Source of the DNA: CAZHHH01 sp052400685
Lineage (GTDB): Bacteria > Bacteroidota > Bacteroidia > Bacteroidales > Marinilabiliaceae
DNA length: 64,000 nucleotides
Assembly (NCBI GenBank): GCA_052400685.1
Contig: JBQTGJ010000004.1
Reading direction: 5' to 3' (one strand)
This document shows, in pieces, positions 34,488 through 44,112 of this stretch; the first letter of the stretch is position 1; each line of letters begins with the position of its first letter. Position numbers and translations under genes: made by a program. The notes below the pieces were generated by a model, which did no database searches, had not been told where the DNA came from, and saw only the letters and a list, made by a program, of their open reading frames with translations.

Positions 34488-36335
34488 ATGTACGACATTC
34501 TTGAACTAAACAAGAAGCTGTTAAGTGACCTTCGTGTCATAGCTAAAGAACTGGATATAAAGAGAGTCGAGTCCTTCAAAAAGCAGGACCTGATTTATCA
34601 GATTCTTGACACACAAGCAATAAAAGCTTCAGAGCGCAAACCGCGCGAAAATCGTCCCGATCGGGACGAAGAAAAACGTCCCCGCAGAGGAAGACCACCA
34701 AAAAAATTAAAAGAACAAGCAACAGCACAAGCTACGGCCACAAAAGAGTCGTCAGCCCCAAAAGAGGTAACTGTAAAAAAAGAAACTATCGTCAAAAAAG
34801 AAGAACCTTCAAATCCTGAAACACCAGCTGTTACTCCAAAGGTAGAAAAAGAGCCAGTCAAAAAAGAAACTTCGCGAAGAGCGGACAAACAAGCTACGCC
34901 TGAAGTAGCAAACACAAAAACACCCGAGGAGGTCAAAGAAAAAACACCGGCTCAATCAAAAAAAAACGAGCAGCCTCAACCTCAAAAGAACGAACAACCT
35001 CAACCTCAAAAGAATATCCATCAGCAACGTCAGACGCCAAACAATCGGGCACAGGACGACAACAACAACAACAACCGCAAGTGGAATCGTAACGATCAAC
35101 GGTCCGATAGACCCGACAATCAGCGTCAGGATAATAATAACCCGCATCAACCCAAACGTCAACACGATCGCAACGACAAACAACAAAACCGCAAAGAAGA
35201 TAAAGCATTTGAATTTGAGGGCATCATTTCTGCCTCCGGCGTTCTTGAAATTATGCAGGATGGCTATGGTTTCCTGAGATCATCTGATTACAACTACCTG
35301 AATTCACCTGACGATATTTATGTTTCACAATCGCAAATTAAACTATTTGGTTTAAAAACTGGCGATATGGTACTCGGAACTATCCGACCGCCTAAAGAAG
35401 GTGAAAAATATTTTCCGCTTATCAAAGTAGAAGCCATCAATGGACGCACCCCCGATTATGTTCGCGACCGCGTGCCGTTTGACCACCTTACACCAATATT
35501 CCCCGACGAAAAATTCAATTTAGCAGCCGGACCAAGAATGAACTTATCGACCCGTATTGTCGACCTGTTCTCCCCCATTGGGAAAGGGCAACGAGGGTTA
35601 ATCGTTGCGCAACCCAAAACTGGTAAAACTGTATTGCTAAAAGACATCGCCAATGCCATTGCGTCAAATCATCCCGAAGTTTATATGATGATTTTGCTCA
35701 TTGATGAACGGCCGGAAGAAGTAACCGATATGGCCAGAAGCGTCAACGCCGAAGTCATCTCATCAACCTTTGACGAACCGGCTGAACGTCACGTAAAAGT
35801 AGCAAATATAGTCCTCGAGAAAGCCAAAAGAATGGTTGAATGTGGACACGATGTTGTCATTTTGCTCGATTCTATTACCCGTTTGGCTCGCGCCTACAAC
35901 ACGGTATCACCGGCTTCAGGCAAGGTCCTCTCAGGTGGTGTAGATGCCAATGCATTGCATAAACCAAAACGATTCTTTGGTGCAGCACGTAACATCGAAG
36001 GTGGTGGGTCCCTCACCATTTTAGCTACCGCATTAACCGACACCGGGTCCAAAATGGACGATGTAATTTTTGAGGAATTCAAAGGAACAGGTAATATGGA
36101 ATTACAACTTGACCGTAAGCTGGCCAACAAACGTGTATTCCCTGCTGTTGACATCAATGCATCAAGCACACGCCGCGAAGATCTTTTACTTGAAAAAGAA
36201 ATTATGAATCGGATTTGGATTTTACGTAATTATCTGGCCGATATGAACTCTATCGAAGCGATGGAATTTATCCGTAAACAAATGGTTAAAACCAACTCCA
36301 ACGAAGAGTTTTTGGTTTCAATGAACGACGGGTAA
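34488..36335 (+). CDS. rho: Transcription termination factor Rho with long disordered insert
   Basis: 615 aa, against about 420 in E. coli. Residues 1-45 form the Rho N-terminal helix domain. Residues 46 to about 238 are low complexity: first Lys/Glu/Pro/Thr-rich, then Asn/Gln/Arg/Asp-rich, with a tandem EQPQPQKN unit. RNA-binding and ATPase domains follow, with Walker A VAQPKTGKTVLLKD, DERPEEVTDM, and the Q/R-loop region SGKVLSGGVDANAL. The insert is typical of Bacteroidota Rho; in Bacteroides thetaiotaomicron the disordered region is known to drive condensates. Followed by a terminator. Confidence 0.96.
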   Translation: MYDILELNKKLLSDLRVIAKELDIKRVESFKKQDLIYQILDTQAIKASERKPRENRPDRDEEKRPRRGRPPKKLKEQATAQATATKESSAPKEVTVKKETIVKKEEPSNPETPAVTPKVEKEPVKKETSRRADKQATPEVANTKTPEEVKEKTPAQSKKNEQPQPQKNEQPQPQKNIHQQRQTPNNRAQDDNNNNNRKWNRNDQRSDRPDNQRQDNNNPHQPKRQHDRNDKQQNRKEDKAFEFEGIISASGVLEIMQDGYGFLRSSDYNYLNSPDDIYVSQSQIKLFGLKTGDMVLGTIRPPKEGEKYFPLIKVEAINGRTPDYVRDRVPFDHLTPIFPDEKFNLAAGPRMNLSTRIVDLFSPIGKGQRGLIVAQPKTGKTVLLKDIANAIASNHPEVYMMILLIDERPEEVTDMARSVNAEVISSTFDEPAERHVKVANIVLEKAKRMVECGHDVVILLDSITRLARAYNTVSPASGKVLSGGVDANALHKPKRFFGAARNIEGGGSLTILATALTDTGSKMDDVIFEEFKGTGNMELQLDRKLANKRVFPAVDINASSTRREDLLLEKEIMNRIWILRNYLADMNSIEAMEFIRKQMVKTNSNEEFLVSMNDG

Positions 36336-36362
36336 TAATAACTGAAAATTACACTTTTTTAT

Positions 36363-36410
36363 AAGCCACGAAGACGCAACCTCAGGTTTCGCCTTTCGTG
36401 GCTTTACTTT
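36363..36410 (+). terminator. Terminator after rho
   Basis: AAGCCACGAA pairs with TTCGTGGCTT, with extra inner pairing, followed by TACTTTTT. Confidence 0.75.
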
Positions 36411-36414
36411 TTGT

Positions 36415-36540
36415 TAGGTCTGCCTATAAAATTCAAATTCGACGTTGCACATGCTCTCAAAACGATCATTTACAATGGTAAACTAACAATTCCATAACTT
36501 CACAAGCCTTGGATTTGTACATTTCGTATTAAACGCATGT
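36415..36540 (+). repeat. R1 intergenic repeat, copy 8
   Basis: Left end TAGGTCTGCCTATAAAATTC, core GATCATTTACAATGGTAAACT, then AAGCCTTGGATTTGTAC. The right end is degraded. Confidence 0.7.
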
Positions 36541-36660
36541 ATTTTTTCGTTGAAGCTAATAATATCACACACTCTATCAACTTACCATCAAAACCACGTC
36601 ATCTCTATCAAACGAATCAAAACCTTATTTTTAAAAGATTTAAATAACACAATCAGCCTA

Positions 36661-36709
36661 AAATTGTAATGTCTAAATTACAATTTCCCTGTTCCAAATC
36701 TTAAATTTG
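36661..36709 (+). promoter_or_regulatory. Operator palindrome and -7 element for the DUF4143 ATPase gene
   Basis: AAATTGTAAT (36661-36670) and ATTACAATTT (36677-36686) form a perfect 10 bp inverted repeat with a 6 bp gap. TAAATTTG (36702-36709) fits the -7 consensus, 25 bp before the ATG. The palindrome lies where a repressor would block the -33 region. Confidence 0.5.
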
Positions 36710-36734
36710 CCTAACTAAAAAACAGTATTTAATT

Positions 36735-37913
36735 ATGGTGCAGGCTTTTTTTAAGACACACAAATACCTGCTTGAACATCTGGAAGTGCCGGTTCGTAGA
36801 GGATTGATGGAAAAAATTAATTGGGAAAACCGATTAATTGGCATCATTGGAGCCCGCGGTGTTGGGAAAACTAATTTTTTACTCGACTATGTATCGTCAA
36901 CTTTTGGGTTAGATAAATCCTGTTTGTATGTAAACCTCAACAGTCTGTACTTCTCAGATCGTACCATAATCGATTTTGCAGATGAATTTCAAAAAACCGG
37001 GGGGAAAACTCTTGTGCTCGATCAGGTATTTAAATACCCCGACTGGGCATCTGAACTCATATATTGCTATGACAATTTCCCTGAGCTCCAAATAATATTC
37101 AGCGGCTCTCCCCTCATGCGAAACCAAAAAGAAGATCCAGAGTTGGAATCAAAAGCCGCACTATATACCCTCGAAGGATTTTCTTTCAGAGATTATATAA
37201 ACTACAAAACAGGCGAAAACTTTCAGGCATATACCCTCGCCGACCTGCAAAAAAACCATGTAGAAATAGCCACTAAAATTGTTGAAAAAATTAAACCACT
37301 GGCCTACTACACCGACTATTTGCACCACGGTTATTACCCCTATTTTTTGGAAGAAAGAAATTATTTGGAAAATCTTCTAAAAAATATAAACCTGGTACTA
37401 GAAATAGATATTAGTTATTTGCAGCAAATAGAATTGAAATACCTGCCAAAACTTCGTAAATTACTCTATATAATAGCCAGTTCAGCACCTTTCCAACCCA
37501 ACATCAGCAAATTAAGCAACGAAGTTGAAACCAGCCGCGCTACCATCATCAACTATCTTAAATATCTAAATCAGGCTAGCTTAATACACTTATTATATGA
37601 AGGCGATTGTGACTCATTGAAAAAACCGGCAGAAATATATCTTCAAAACCCCAACCTTTTATTTTCAGTGGCCAGTGGCGATGTGGATCAACATATTTTA
37701 AACAAAACATTTTTTTGCAGCCAAATCAACAATCAACATAACATAGGCTATTGCAAAGAAGCTGATTTTATACTGGACCAAACCTGGATGTTTAACATAG
37801 GTAAAGGAGAACCCAACACCAAAAACCCCAAAAAGATTTACACAGCCTGTGAGATGGCTGAAATAGGTAAAGGACAGGAAATTCCATTATGGTTATTCGG
37901 TTTTTTATACTAG
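36735..37913 (+). CDS. AAA-family ATPase with DUF4143-type C-terminal domain
   Basis: 392 aa. Walker A IGARGVGKTNFLLDY near residue 40, Walker B-like KTLVLDQVFK, sensor IIFSGSPLM, then a winged-helix-like region (LSNEVETSRATIINYLKYL) and a C-terminal nuclease-like DUF4143 fold. Proteins of this family are common, often single, and of unknown role. The gene has its own promoter and an operator-like palindrome. It is followed 62 bp later by the PFOR gene. Confidence 0.85.
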   Translation: MVQAFFKTHKYLLEHLEVPVRRGLMEKINWENRLIGIIGARGVGKTNFLLDYVSSTFGLDKSCLYVNLNSLYFSDRTIIDFADEFQKTGGKTLVLDQVFKYPDWASELIYCYDNFPELQIIFSGSPLMRNQKEDPELESKAALYTLEGFSFRDYINYKTGENFQAYTLADLQKNHVEIATKIVEKIKPLAYYTDYLHHGYYPYFLEERNYLENLLKNINLVLEIDISYLQQIELKYLPKLRKLLYIIASSAPFQPNISKLSNEVETSRATIINYLKYLNQASLIHLLYEGDCDSLKKPAEIYLQNPNLLFSVASGDVDQHILNKTFFCSQINNQHNIGYCKEADFILDQTWMFNIGKGEPNTKNPKKIYTACEMAEIGKGQEIPLWLFGFLY

Positions 37914-37975
37914 CAGCTATCTCGCCCAAAAATAAATACAACTAATTCATTTTATTAACAACAAAGAATAAACAG

Positions 37976-40900
37976 ATGGCAAAAGCAAAGAAGTTTATCA
38001 CATGTGATGGTAACTATGCCGCTGCGCACGTCGCTTATATGTTTAGCGAAGTAGCTGCAATTTACCCCATCACACCTTCTTCCACCATGGCGGAGTACGT
38101 AGACGAGTGGGCTGCTAACGGAAGAAAAAACATCTTCGGTGAGACAGTTAAACTGGAAGAAATGCAATCAGAAGCCGGTGCTGCCGGGGCCCTGCACGGG
38201 GCATTACAGGCCGGAGCTTTAACGTCAACCTTTACGGCATCACAGGGATTATTATTAATGATTCCTAACATGTATAAAATTGCCGGTGAGTTATTACCCG
38301 CAGTATTTCATGTAAGTGCTCGTAGTTTGGCCGCCCAGGCTTTGTCTATTTTTGGTGACCACAGCGATGTTATGGCTGCTCGCCAAACCGGGTTTGCCAT
38401 GTTTGCCACCGGCAGTGTTCAGGAAGTTATGGACTTAGCTGGTATTGCTCACCTGGCTGCTATTAAAACCAAAGTTCCTTTCATGCATTTCTTCGATGGT
38501 TTCCGTACTTCACATGAAATACAGAAGATTGAAATGATGGATCAGGATGATATTGCCGGTCTTCTTGATGAGGAAGCGCTAAAAAGCTTCCGCGACAATG
38601 CCCTAAATCCTGCTCACCCTGTAACGCGAGGAACAGCTCAAAATCCTGACATTTATTTTCAGTCACGCGAAGCTGCCAACCGTTTCTACGATGCCATACC
38701 CGACGTTGTAGCTGATTACATGGATAAAGTTTCAGAAATCACCGGTCGCAAATACCGTCCGTTTGATTACTATGGTGCTGCCGATGCCGAAAACATTATT
38801 GTAGCAATGGGTTCAATTACCGACCCAATTAAAGAAACCATTGACTATCTGAATGCTAAAGGTGAGAAACTCGGGTTGATTTCTGTTCACTTATACCGTC
38901 CCTTCTCAGCTAAATATTTCTTTGAAGCCTTTCCTAAAAGCGTAAAACGGATTGCAGTACTCGACCGTACTAAAGAACCGGGTGCTAACGGAGATCCTCT
39001 TTACATGGATATCTGCGAACTGTTTAGCGGAAAAGAAAACGCCCCATTGATTGTTGGTGGTCGTTATGGTTTATCATCAAAAGACACCACGCCTGCCATG
39101 ATGATTTCAGTGTTTGAAAACCTGAAAATGAATGAACCAAAAAACAACTTCACGGTAGGTATTGTAGATGATGTTACTTTCAAATCATTACCATTATTAC
39201 CTGAAATTGATTTGGCTCCCAAAGGCACTTTCTCCGGTAAATTTTATGGTTTAGGATCTGATGGTACTGTAGGTGCCAACAAAAACAGCATCAAAATTAT
39301 TGGGGAAAGCACCGATAAATATGCTCAGGCCTATTTTGCCTACGACTCAAAAAAATCGGGTGGTATTACTATTTCTCACCTTCGTTTTGGCGATTCCCCC
39401 ATCCGCTCTGCTTATTTGGTTAACACTCCTGATTTTGTGGCTTGTCACGTAACCGCTTATCTGGGCCGTTACGACATGCTTAAAGGACTAAAAAAAGGCG
39501 GGACATTCCTTTTGAACAGTCACTGGGACGTTGACGAAACCAAGGCTAAATTACCCAACGACGTTAAACGTTATCTGGCTGAAAACGACATCAACCTATA
39601 TATCATCAACGCCACTAAAATTGCAGAAGAAATAGGATTGGGAAATCGTACCAATACCATTATGCAATCTGCCTTCTTCAAAATTTCAGGTGTAATTCCT
39701 TACGATCAGGCTGTTGACCAAATGAAAAAATTTGTTATCAAATCATTTGGCAAAAAAGGAGAAGATGTTGTTCGCATGAACCATCAAGCTATCGACCGTG
39801 GTGCTGAAATCACCAAAATAGACGTTCCTGCTGAATGGGCCAAGTTATCGGACGAAGTCGTTGTGGAAAACAAAAAACTGCCAGACTTCATCAAAAATAT
39901 CGTCAATCCCATGAATGCACAAAAAGGGGATGACCTTCCGGTAAGTGCTTTCATTGGCCGCGAAGATGGTACATTTCCTGCCGGAACTGCCGCTTACGAA
40001 AAACGCGGTGTTGCCGTAAATGTACCGGAATGGCAAAGCGAAAATTGTATCCAATGTAACCAGTGCTCTTACGTTTGTCCTCATGCCGCAATTCGCCCAT
40101 TCTTATTAGACGAAGATGAAGTTGCCGGATTACCAGAAGGTTCTACAACCATCAAACCAAACGGTAAGAATTTCGATGGTTTGCATTTTAAAATTCAGGT
40201 TAGCGTACTTGACTGTACCGGTTGCGGAAACTGTGCAGAAGTTTGTCCGTCAAAAGAAAAAGCTCTGATCATGAAGCCACTTGAGAGTCAAATGGCCGAA
40301 GCTGACAGATGGGAATATATGTCAACAAAGGTAACCATCAAGGATACCGTTGTTCCAAAAGACATGAACGTGAAAAATTCTCAATTTGCTCAACCATTAT
40401 TTGAGTTTTCAGGTGCATGTGCAGGTTGCGGTGAAACACCTTATCTGAAACTGATAACCCAATTATATGGTGATCGTATGATGATAGCCAATGCCACCGG
40501 CTGTTCTTCAATCTATGGCGGTTCTGCACCATCAACCCCATATACAACCAACGCAAACGGTTGTGGCCCATCATGGGCCAACTCATTGTTCGAAGACAAT
40601 GCTGAATATGGATTAGGTATGGCTACTGCCGTTGAAAAAATGCGTGATCGCGTTGAACTAAAAATGCGCGCCGCTATCAACGAGGTAAAACCTGCCACCA
40701 AAGCAGCATTCGAAGCATGGTTAGAAGCCAAAGACGATGGCAGCAAAACTCAGGCTGTTTCAAAATCGGTACTTAAAGCCCTCGAAAACGAAACCCATTC
40801 AGTGGCCAGCGAAATTCTTGAGCTGAAAGATCATCTGGTAAAAAAATCTGTTTGGATATTTGGCGGTGACGGATGGGCTTATGATATCGGTTACGGCGGT

Positions 40901-41512
40901 TTAGATCATGTCATTGCCAGCGGCAAAGACATAAACATAATGGTTTTAGATACTGAAGTTTACTCCAACACTGGAGGACAGGCTTCTAAATCAACTCCCG
41001 TTGGTGCTGTAGCCAAATTTGCTGCATCAGGTAAAAAAATCCGTAAAAAAGATTTAGGGCTGATGGCAACCACTTATGGATACGTTTATGTAGCCCAGGT
41101 TTCAATGGGTGCCAGCCAAACTCAATACTTCAAAGCTTTGAAGGAAGCAGAAGCATATCCCGGACCTTCACTTATTATTGCCTATTCACCATGTATCAAT
41201 CACGGTTTAAGAAGTGGTATGGGCAATTCACAACTGGAAGGTAAAAAAGCCGTTGAGTGTGGTTACTGGCATCTGTACCGCTTCAACCCAATGCTGGAAG
41301 AACAAGGTAAAAATCCGTTTGTATTGGATTCAAAAGAACCTGACTGGAGCAAATTCCAGGGCTTCCTTAAAGGTGAAGTACGTTACACTTCTCTGTTGAA
41401 AACATTCCCCGAACAAGCCAAGGAATTATTCGTTGCGGCTGAAGGAAATGCCAAATGGCGTTACAACACCTATAAACGTTTCTCTGAAATGACTTATGCG
41501 CCTGCCGAATAA
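37976..41512 (+). CDS. nifJ: Pyruvate:ferredoxin (flavodoxin) oxidoreductase
   Basis: 1178 aa, the single-chain homodimeric form. Oxidatively decarboxylates pyruvate to acetyl-CoA and reduces ferredoxin. Domains in order: TPP pyrimidine-binding (AAIYPITPSSTMAEYVDEWA), CoA-contact region, the gamma-like part, a two-cluster ferredoxin domain (CIQCNQCSYVCPH and CTGCGNCAEVCPS), and the TPP domain (CAGCGETPYLKL ... GDGWAYDIGYGGLDHV ... EVYSNTGGQ). The nifJ symbol is conventional; the gene need not be nitrogen-specific, though it can supply low-potential electrons to nitrogenase. A strong terminator follows. Confidence 0.97.
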   Translation: MAKAKKFITCDGNYAAAHVAYMFSEVAAIYPITPSSTMAEYVDEWAANGRKNIFGETVKLEEMQSEAGAAGALHGALQAGALTSTFTASQGLLLMIPNMYKIAGELLPAVFHVSARSLAAQALSIFGDHSDVMAARQTGFAMFATGSVQEVMDLAGIAHLAAIKTKVPFMHFFDGFRTSHEIQKIEMMDQDDIAGLLDEEALKSFRDNALNPAHPVTRGTAQNPDIYFQSREAANRFYDAIPDVVADYMDKVSEITGRKYRPFDYYGAADAENIIVAMGSITDPIKETIDYLNAKGEKLGLISVHLYRPFSAKYFFEAFPKSVKRIAVLDRTKEPGANGDPLYMDICELFSGKENAPLIVGGRYGLSSKDTTPAMMISVFENLKMNEPKNNFTVGIVDDVTFKSLPLLPEIDLAPKGTFSGKFYGLGSDGTVGANKNSIKIIGESTDKYAQAYFAYDSKKSGGITISHLRFGDSPIRSAYLVNTPDFVACHVTAYLGRYDMLKGLKKGGTFLLNSHWDVDETKAKLPNDVKRYLAENDINLYIINATKIAEEIGLGNRTNTIMQSAFFKISGVIPYDQAVDQMKKFVIKSFGKKGEDVVRMNHQAIDRGAEITKIDVPAEWAKLSDEVVVENKKLPDFIKNIVNPMNAQKGDDLPVSAFIGREDGTFPAGTAAYEKRGVAVNVPEWQSENCIQCNQCSYVCPHAAIRPFLLDEDEVAGLPEGSTTIKPNGKNFDGLHFKIQVSVLDCTGCGNCAEVCPSKEKALIMKPLESQMAEADRWEYMSTKVTIKDTVVPKDMNVKNSQFAQPLFEFSGACAGCGETPYLKLITQLYGDRMMIANATGCSSIYGGSAPSTPYTTNANGCGPSWANSLFEDNAEYGLGMATAVEKMRDRVELKMRAAINEVKPATKAAFEAWLEAKDDGSKTQAVSKSVLKALENETHSVASEILELKDHLVKKSVWIFGGDGWAYDIGYGGLDHVIASGKDINIMVLDTEVYSNTGGQASKSTPVGAVAKFAASGKKIRKKDLGLMATTYGYVYVAQVSMGASQTQYFKALKEAEAYPGPSLIIAYSPCINHGLRSGMGNSQLEGKKAVECGYWHLYRFNPMLEEQGKNPFVLDSKEPDWSKFQGFLKGEVRYTSLLKTFPEQAKELFVAAEGNAKWRYNTYKRFSEMTYAPAE

Positions 41513-41838
41513 TTTTATTTATTCATTAAATTTAAAAGAGGCTGCCTTTAAAGGCAGCCTCTTTTTTGCTATTCCAAAATCCGAAATAGGTAATAAAACA
41601 AGGCGATTAAAATTCATACACCATTTTTTACCCACAGATAAAATTTGTTTTCAAAGTCTGTAAAATAAGGTCATTCACCATTAACGAAGGCTGATCTGCG
41701 TTCCTTTAACAAATAGACAAAATCAAAAAACAGAGATCTCAAAAACAAAATACTACAACAGTCAACGCCTGTCTTCCGAGCTGCATATGCTTTGAATTTT
41801 AACGTTCCGGTTCAAATGCCTGACTTTATATGCAGGCA
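41513..41838. other. Spacer between nifJ and the FkbM methyltransferase gene (326 bp)
   Basis: Contains the nifJ terminator and a right-half R1 copy adjoining the methyltransferase stop codon. Between them is AT-rich sequence with nothing recognised. Confidence 0.65.
41534..41567 (+). terminator. Terminator after nifJ
   Basis: AAAAGAGGCTGCCTTT / AAAGGCAGCCTCTTTT perfect 16 bp stem with T-run. The matching A-run makes it likely bidirectional. Confidence 0.9.
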
Positions 41839-41841
41839 CTA
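41770..41841 (+). repeat. R1 intergenic repeat, copy 9 (right part)
   Basis: Right end GCCTGACTTTATATGCAGGC followed by ACTA, preceded by GAGCTGCATATGCTTTGAA. The terminal TAG, read on the minus strand (41841-41839), is the stop codon of the FkbM methyltransferase gene. Confidence 0.65.
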
Positions 41842-42549
41842 ATTCATGCCTGACGCATTATAAACAAACGAAACTTCCTGCATGGAGTCTGACACCGCAA
41901 ACAACTGGTATCCACTCTGCTGTAGTCTGTCCACAGCCATCCGTGAACAATCGCGTCCTTCGGGCATAAGCCGGTCATGAAATTCGATCAACAGCTGCGC
42001 CGGAAAAATTTTCTGATCCAACATCGCATTCAAAACATCATATTCGGCACCTTCTATATCCATTTTCAAAACATCTATTTTATCATGATGTAGCATGGCC
42101 ATTACATCTTGCAATGATTGCATCTCCACTTCAACATTAACATTAGCATTAACGTTCGACTGAGTCACCATACTGCCTGACACATGCTCAGGATTAAGGG
42201 GTAAATAAAATAAGGTAGTACCCGTGTCTCGGGCCAAACCGTATTCATAAAAATGAAACTCACCGGGTAATTGTTGCTGTCGTACCCATTGAACCGAAGC
42301 AGGTGTTGGGTCAAAACCATAAACCTGACATCCAAACTTTTGAATAAGACCCAAATCGAAACTAACATCTCTTCCTATTCCAAAGGAATAAACAACAGAC
42401 GCCGGTCCTATAAAATCAGACGCCACATAAAAACCGCCATATTGGTTTCCAACCCACTCTTTTTTTACCCTCCGCGTAACTTTTAGATGAGATGCCTCTC
42501 CGGTCAACCTCATCTTAATATTTTTTAACTTGGCTATTATAGAATTCAT
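41839..42549 (-). CDS. FkbM-family methyltransferase
   Basis: 236 aa. SAM-binding strand VVYSFGIGRDVSFDLGLIQK, VYGFDPTPAS and the family core VLKMDIEGAEYDVLNAM match FkbM-type O-methyltransferases, which often act on sugars or lipids. Alone on its strand between nifJ and the DHOD-like gene. Its TAG stop belongs to R1 copy 9. Substrate unknown. Confidence 0.82.
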   Translation of the reverse strand: MNSIIAKLKNIKMRLTGEASHLKVTRRVKKEWVGNQYGGFYVASDFIGPASVVYSFGIGRDVSFDLGLIQKFGCQVYGFDPTPASVQWVRQQQLPGEFHFYEYGLARDTGTTLFYLPLNPEHVSGSMVTQSNVNANVNVEVEMQSLQDVMAMLHHDKIDVLKMDIEGAEYDVLNAMLDQKIFPAQLLIEFHDRLMPEGRDCSRMAVDRLQQSGYQLFAVSDSMQEVSFVYNASGMN

Positions 42550-42696
42550 ATCATATTACAATCTTCTCAAAATTAAACAAACCTGTTGACTTATGACGCA
42601 TTACTCTTAGTCTTTTCATAACTTTAATGAACCAAACATTCATCTAGCTTGTTAAATAATGAAAACAAAAACAGATTAACATTTAAAACACTTACC

Positions 42697-43707
42697 ATGG
42701 ACCTTACCACCAATTATCTGGGATTAAAATTAAAAAACCCCTTAATTATAGGGGCTTCCAACCTCGCAAAAGATCTAAACAAAGCCATTGAGTTGGAAAA
42801 AGCAGGCGCGGCAGCCATTGTATATAAATCATTATTTGAAGAACAGCTTCATTTAGAAGCTGCGGAACTGGAAGACGACCGACATCAATACGATGACCGC
42901 AATGCGGAGATGATAAATCTCTTCCCTGATACGGCATACGCCGGACCAAATCTTCATCTTACAGAGCTGAAGGAACTGAAACAATCAGTTTCAATACCCG
43001 TTATTGGGAGCCTTAACTGTCTGTATAACGAGAGTTGGGAAGAATACGCAATCAATCTGGCTAACACCGGAATTGACGCATTGGAATTAAACTTTTATTC
43101 AACCGTATCGTCCGCAGAAAAAAGCTCTGTCCAAATAGAAACAGAACAAATTGAAACCTTACGAAAAGTAAAAAAAGCAATAAAAATCCCCGTATCTGTA
43201 AAATTAAGTCCTCACTACACAAATCCGCTCGCCTTTATATCGCAACTGGATAAATCAGGCGCAGATGGGCTGGTCCTTTTTAACCGACTCTTTCAACCCT
43301 TCATCGACATCAAAAATGAAAAGCTGGTAATGCCTTACAATTTAAGTCAACGAGGAGACAGCCGATTATCATTACGTTTCATGGGGTTGCTTTCCGGCGA
43401 AACAAAAGGTTCTCTTTGTGCTAATACCGGTATTTTATCTGGCGAAGATATGATAGCATCCATTCTTGCTGGCGCTGATGCAGTTCAGGTGGTTAGTACA
43501 GTGTATCAAAACGGCATTAATCAAATCGGTAAAATGCTTGATGAATTAGCACTCTTTATGAAAGGGAAAAAATATGAGTCGGTATCTGAATTCAAAGGCA
43601 AACTCTCAAGAGCCAGTTTAAAAATGCCATACGCCTACCAAAGAGCTCAATATGTCGACTTCCTAATGAAATCGGACAATTACAACAATAAATACCCCGT
43701 TCACTAA
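42697..43707 (+). CDS. Dihydroorotate-dehydrogenase-like flavoprotein
   Basis: 336 aa from the ATG at 42697 (MDLTTNYLGLKLKNPLIIGA); an in-frame start at 42649 would add 16 residues unlike the family. TIM-barrel FMN protein with DALELNFYST, VSVKLSPHYTNP, GLVLFNRLF and ANTGILSGEDMIASILAGAD. It belongs to the PyrD/PreA-like group annotated as DHOD-like in Bacteroidota, and it is not clear that it makes pyrimidines. The stop codon lies in the terminator stem. Confidence 0.8.
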   Translation: MDLTTNYLGLKLKNPLIIGASNLAKDLNKAIELEKAGAAAIVYKSLFEEQLHLEAAELEDDRHQYDDRNAEMINLFPDTAYAGPNLHLTELKELKQSVSIPVIGSLNCLYNESWEEYAINLANTGIDALELNFYSTVSSAEKSSVQIETEQIETLRKVKKAIKIPVSVKLSPHYTNPLAFISQLDKSGADGLVLFNRLFQPFIDIKNEKLVMPYNLSQRGDSRLSLRFMGLLSGETKGSLCANTGILSGEDMIASILAGADAVQVVSTVYQNGINQIGKMLDELALFMKGKKYESVSEFKGKLSRASLKMPYAYQRAQYVDFLMKSDNYNNKYPVH

Positions 43708-43720
43708 CGGGGTATTTATT
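43687..43720 (+). terminator. Terminator overlapping the end of the DHOD-like gene
   Basis: AATAAATACCCCGTT / AACGGGGTATTTATT with a short loop; the TAA stop at 43705-43707 is inside the hairpin. Confidence 0.8.
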
Positions 43721-44112
43721 GTTATAGTGTCACCAGAGAAATGCGATTTTCTTAGTTACACTTACTTTTAAAATAGCCATTTACTCTGAATACACCCAAA
43801 TTCCCCGAACTTCACAAGCTTCAAAAACAAAGCTTTCTTATCTGCCGTAAAAATTTTCGGACAAACAATAAAGAAAAATTAACAACATTTAAAGAAACAC
43901 AGACAAACTATTGCGAATAACGGCTCATACGAAATAAAAAGACAAGCATGAAAACGCCAAAAACAGACACTTAAAACAGAAAACTGTAAATTATAACAAA
44001 AAAATCATCTTCGAAATACCCTACCAAAAGAATTAAAAAAAATTAAAAAATGAACATCTTTGTAACAACAGAGAATTTTTAAGTAATAGCATCAAGAACA
44101 AAACAAAAAACT
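43708..44112. other. Spacer upstream of ppdK (405 bp)
   Basis: Contains R1 copy 10 and then a very A-rich leader up to the ppdK ATG. No gene. Confidence 0.6.
43725..43850 (+). repeat. R1 intergenic repeat, copy 10
   Basis: Left end TAGTGTCACC, core ATAGCCATTTACTCTGAA, then CCCGAACTTCACAAGCTTC. The right end is degraded; the limit is approximate. Confidence 0.55.

Larger units (their letters stand above)
36336..36734. other. Spacer between rho and the DUF4143 ATPase gene (399 bp)
   Basis: Holds the rho terminator, R1 copy 8, a 10 bp inverted-repeat operator candidate and a -7 promoter element for the next gene. The part in between is AT-rich with no gene. Confidence 0.65.
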
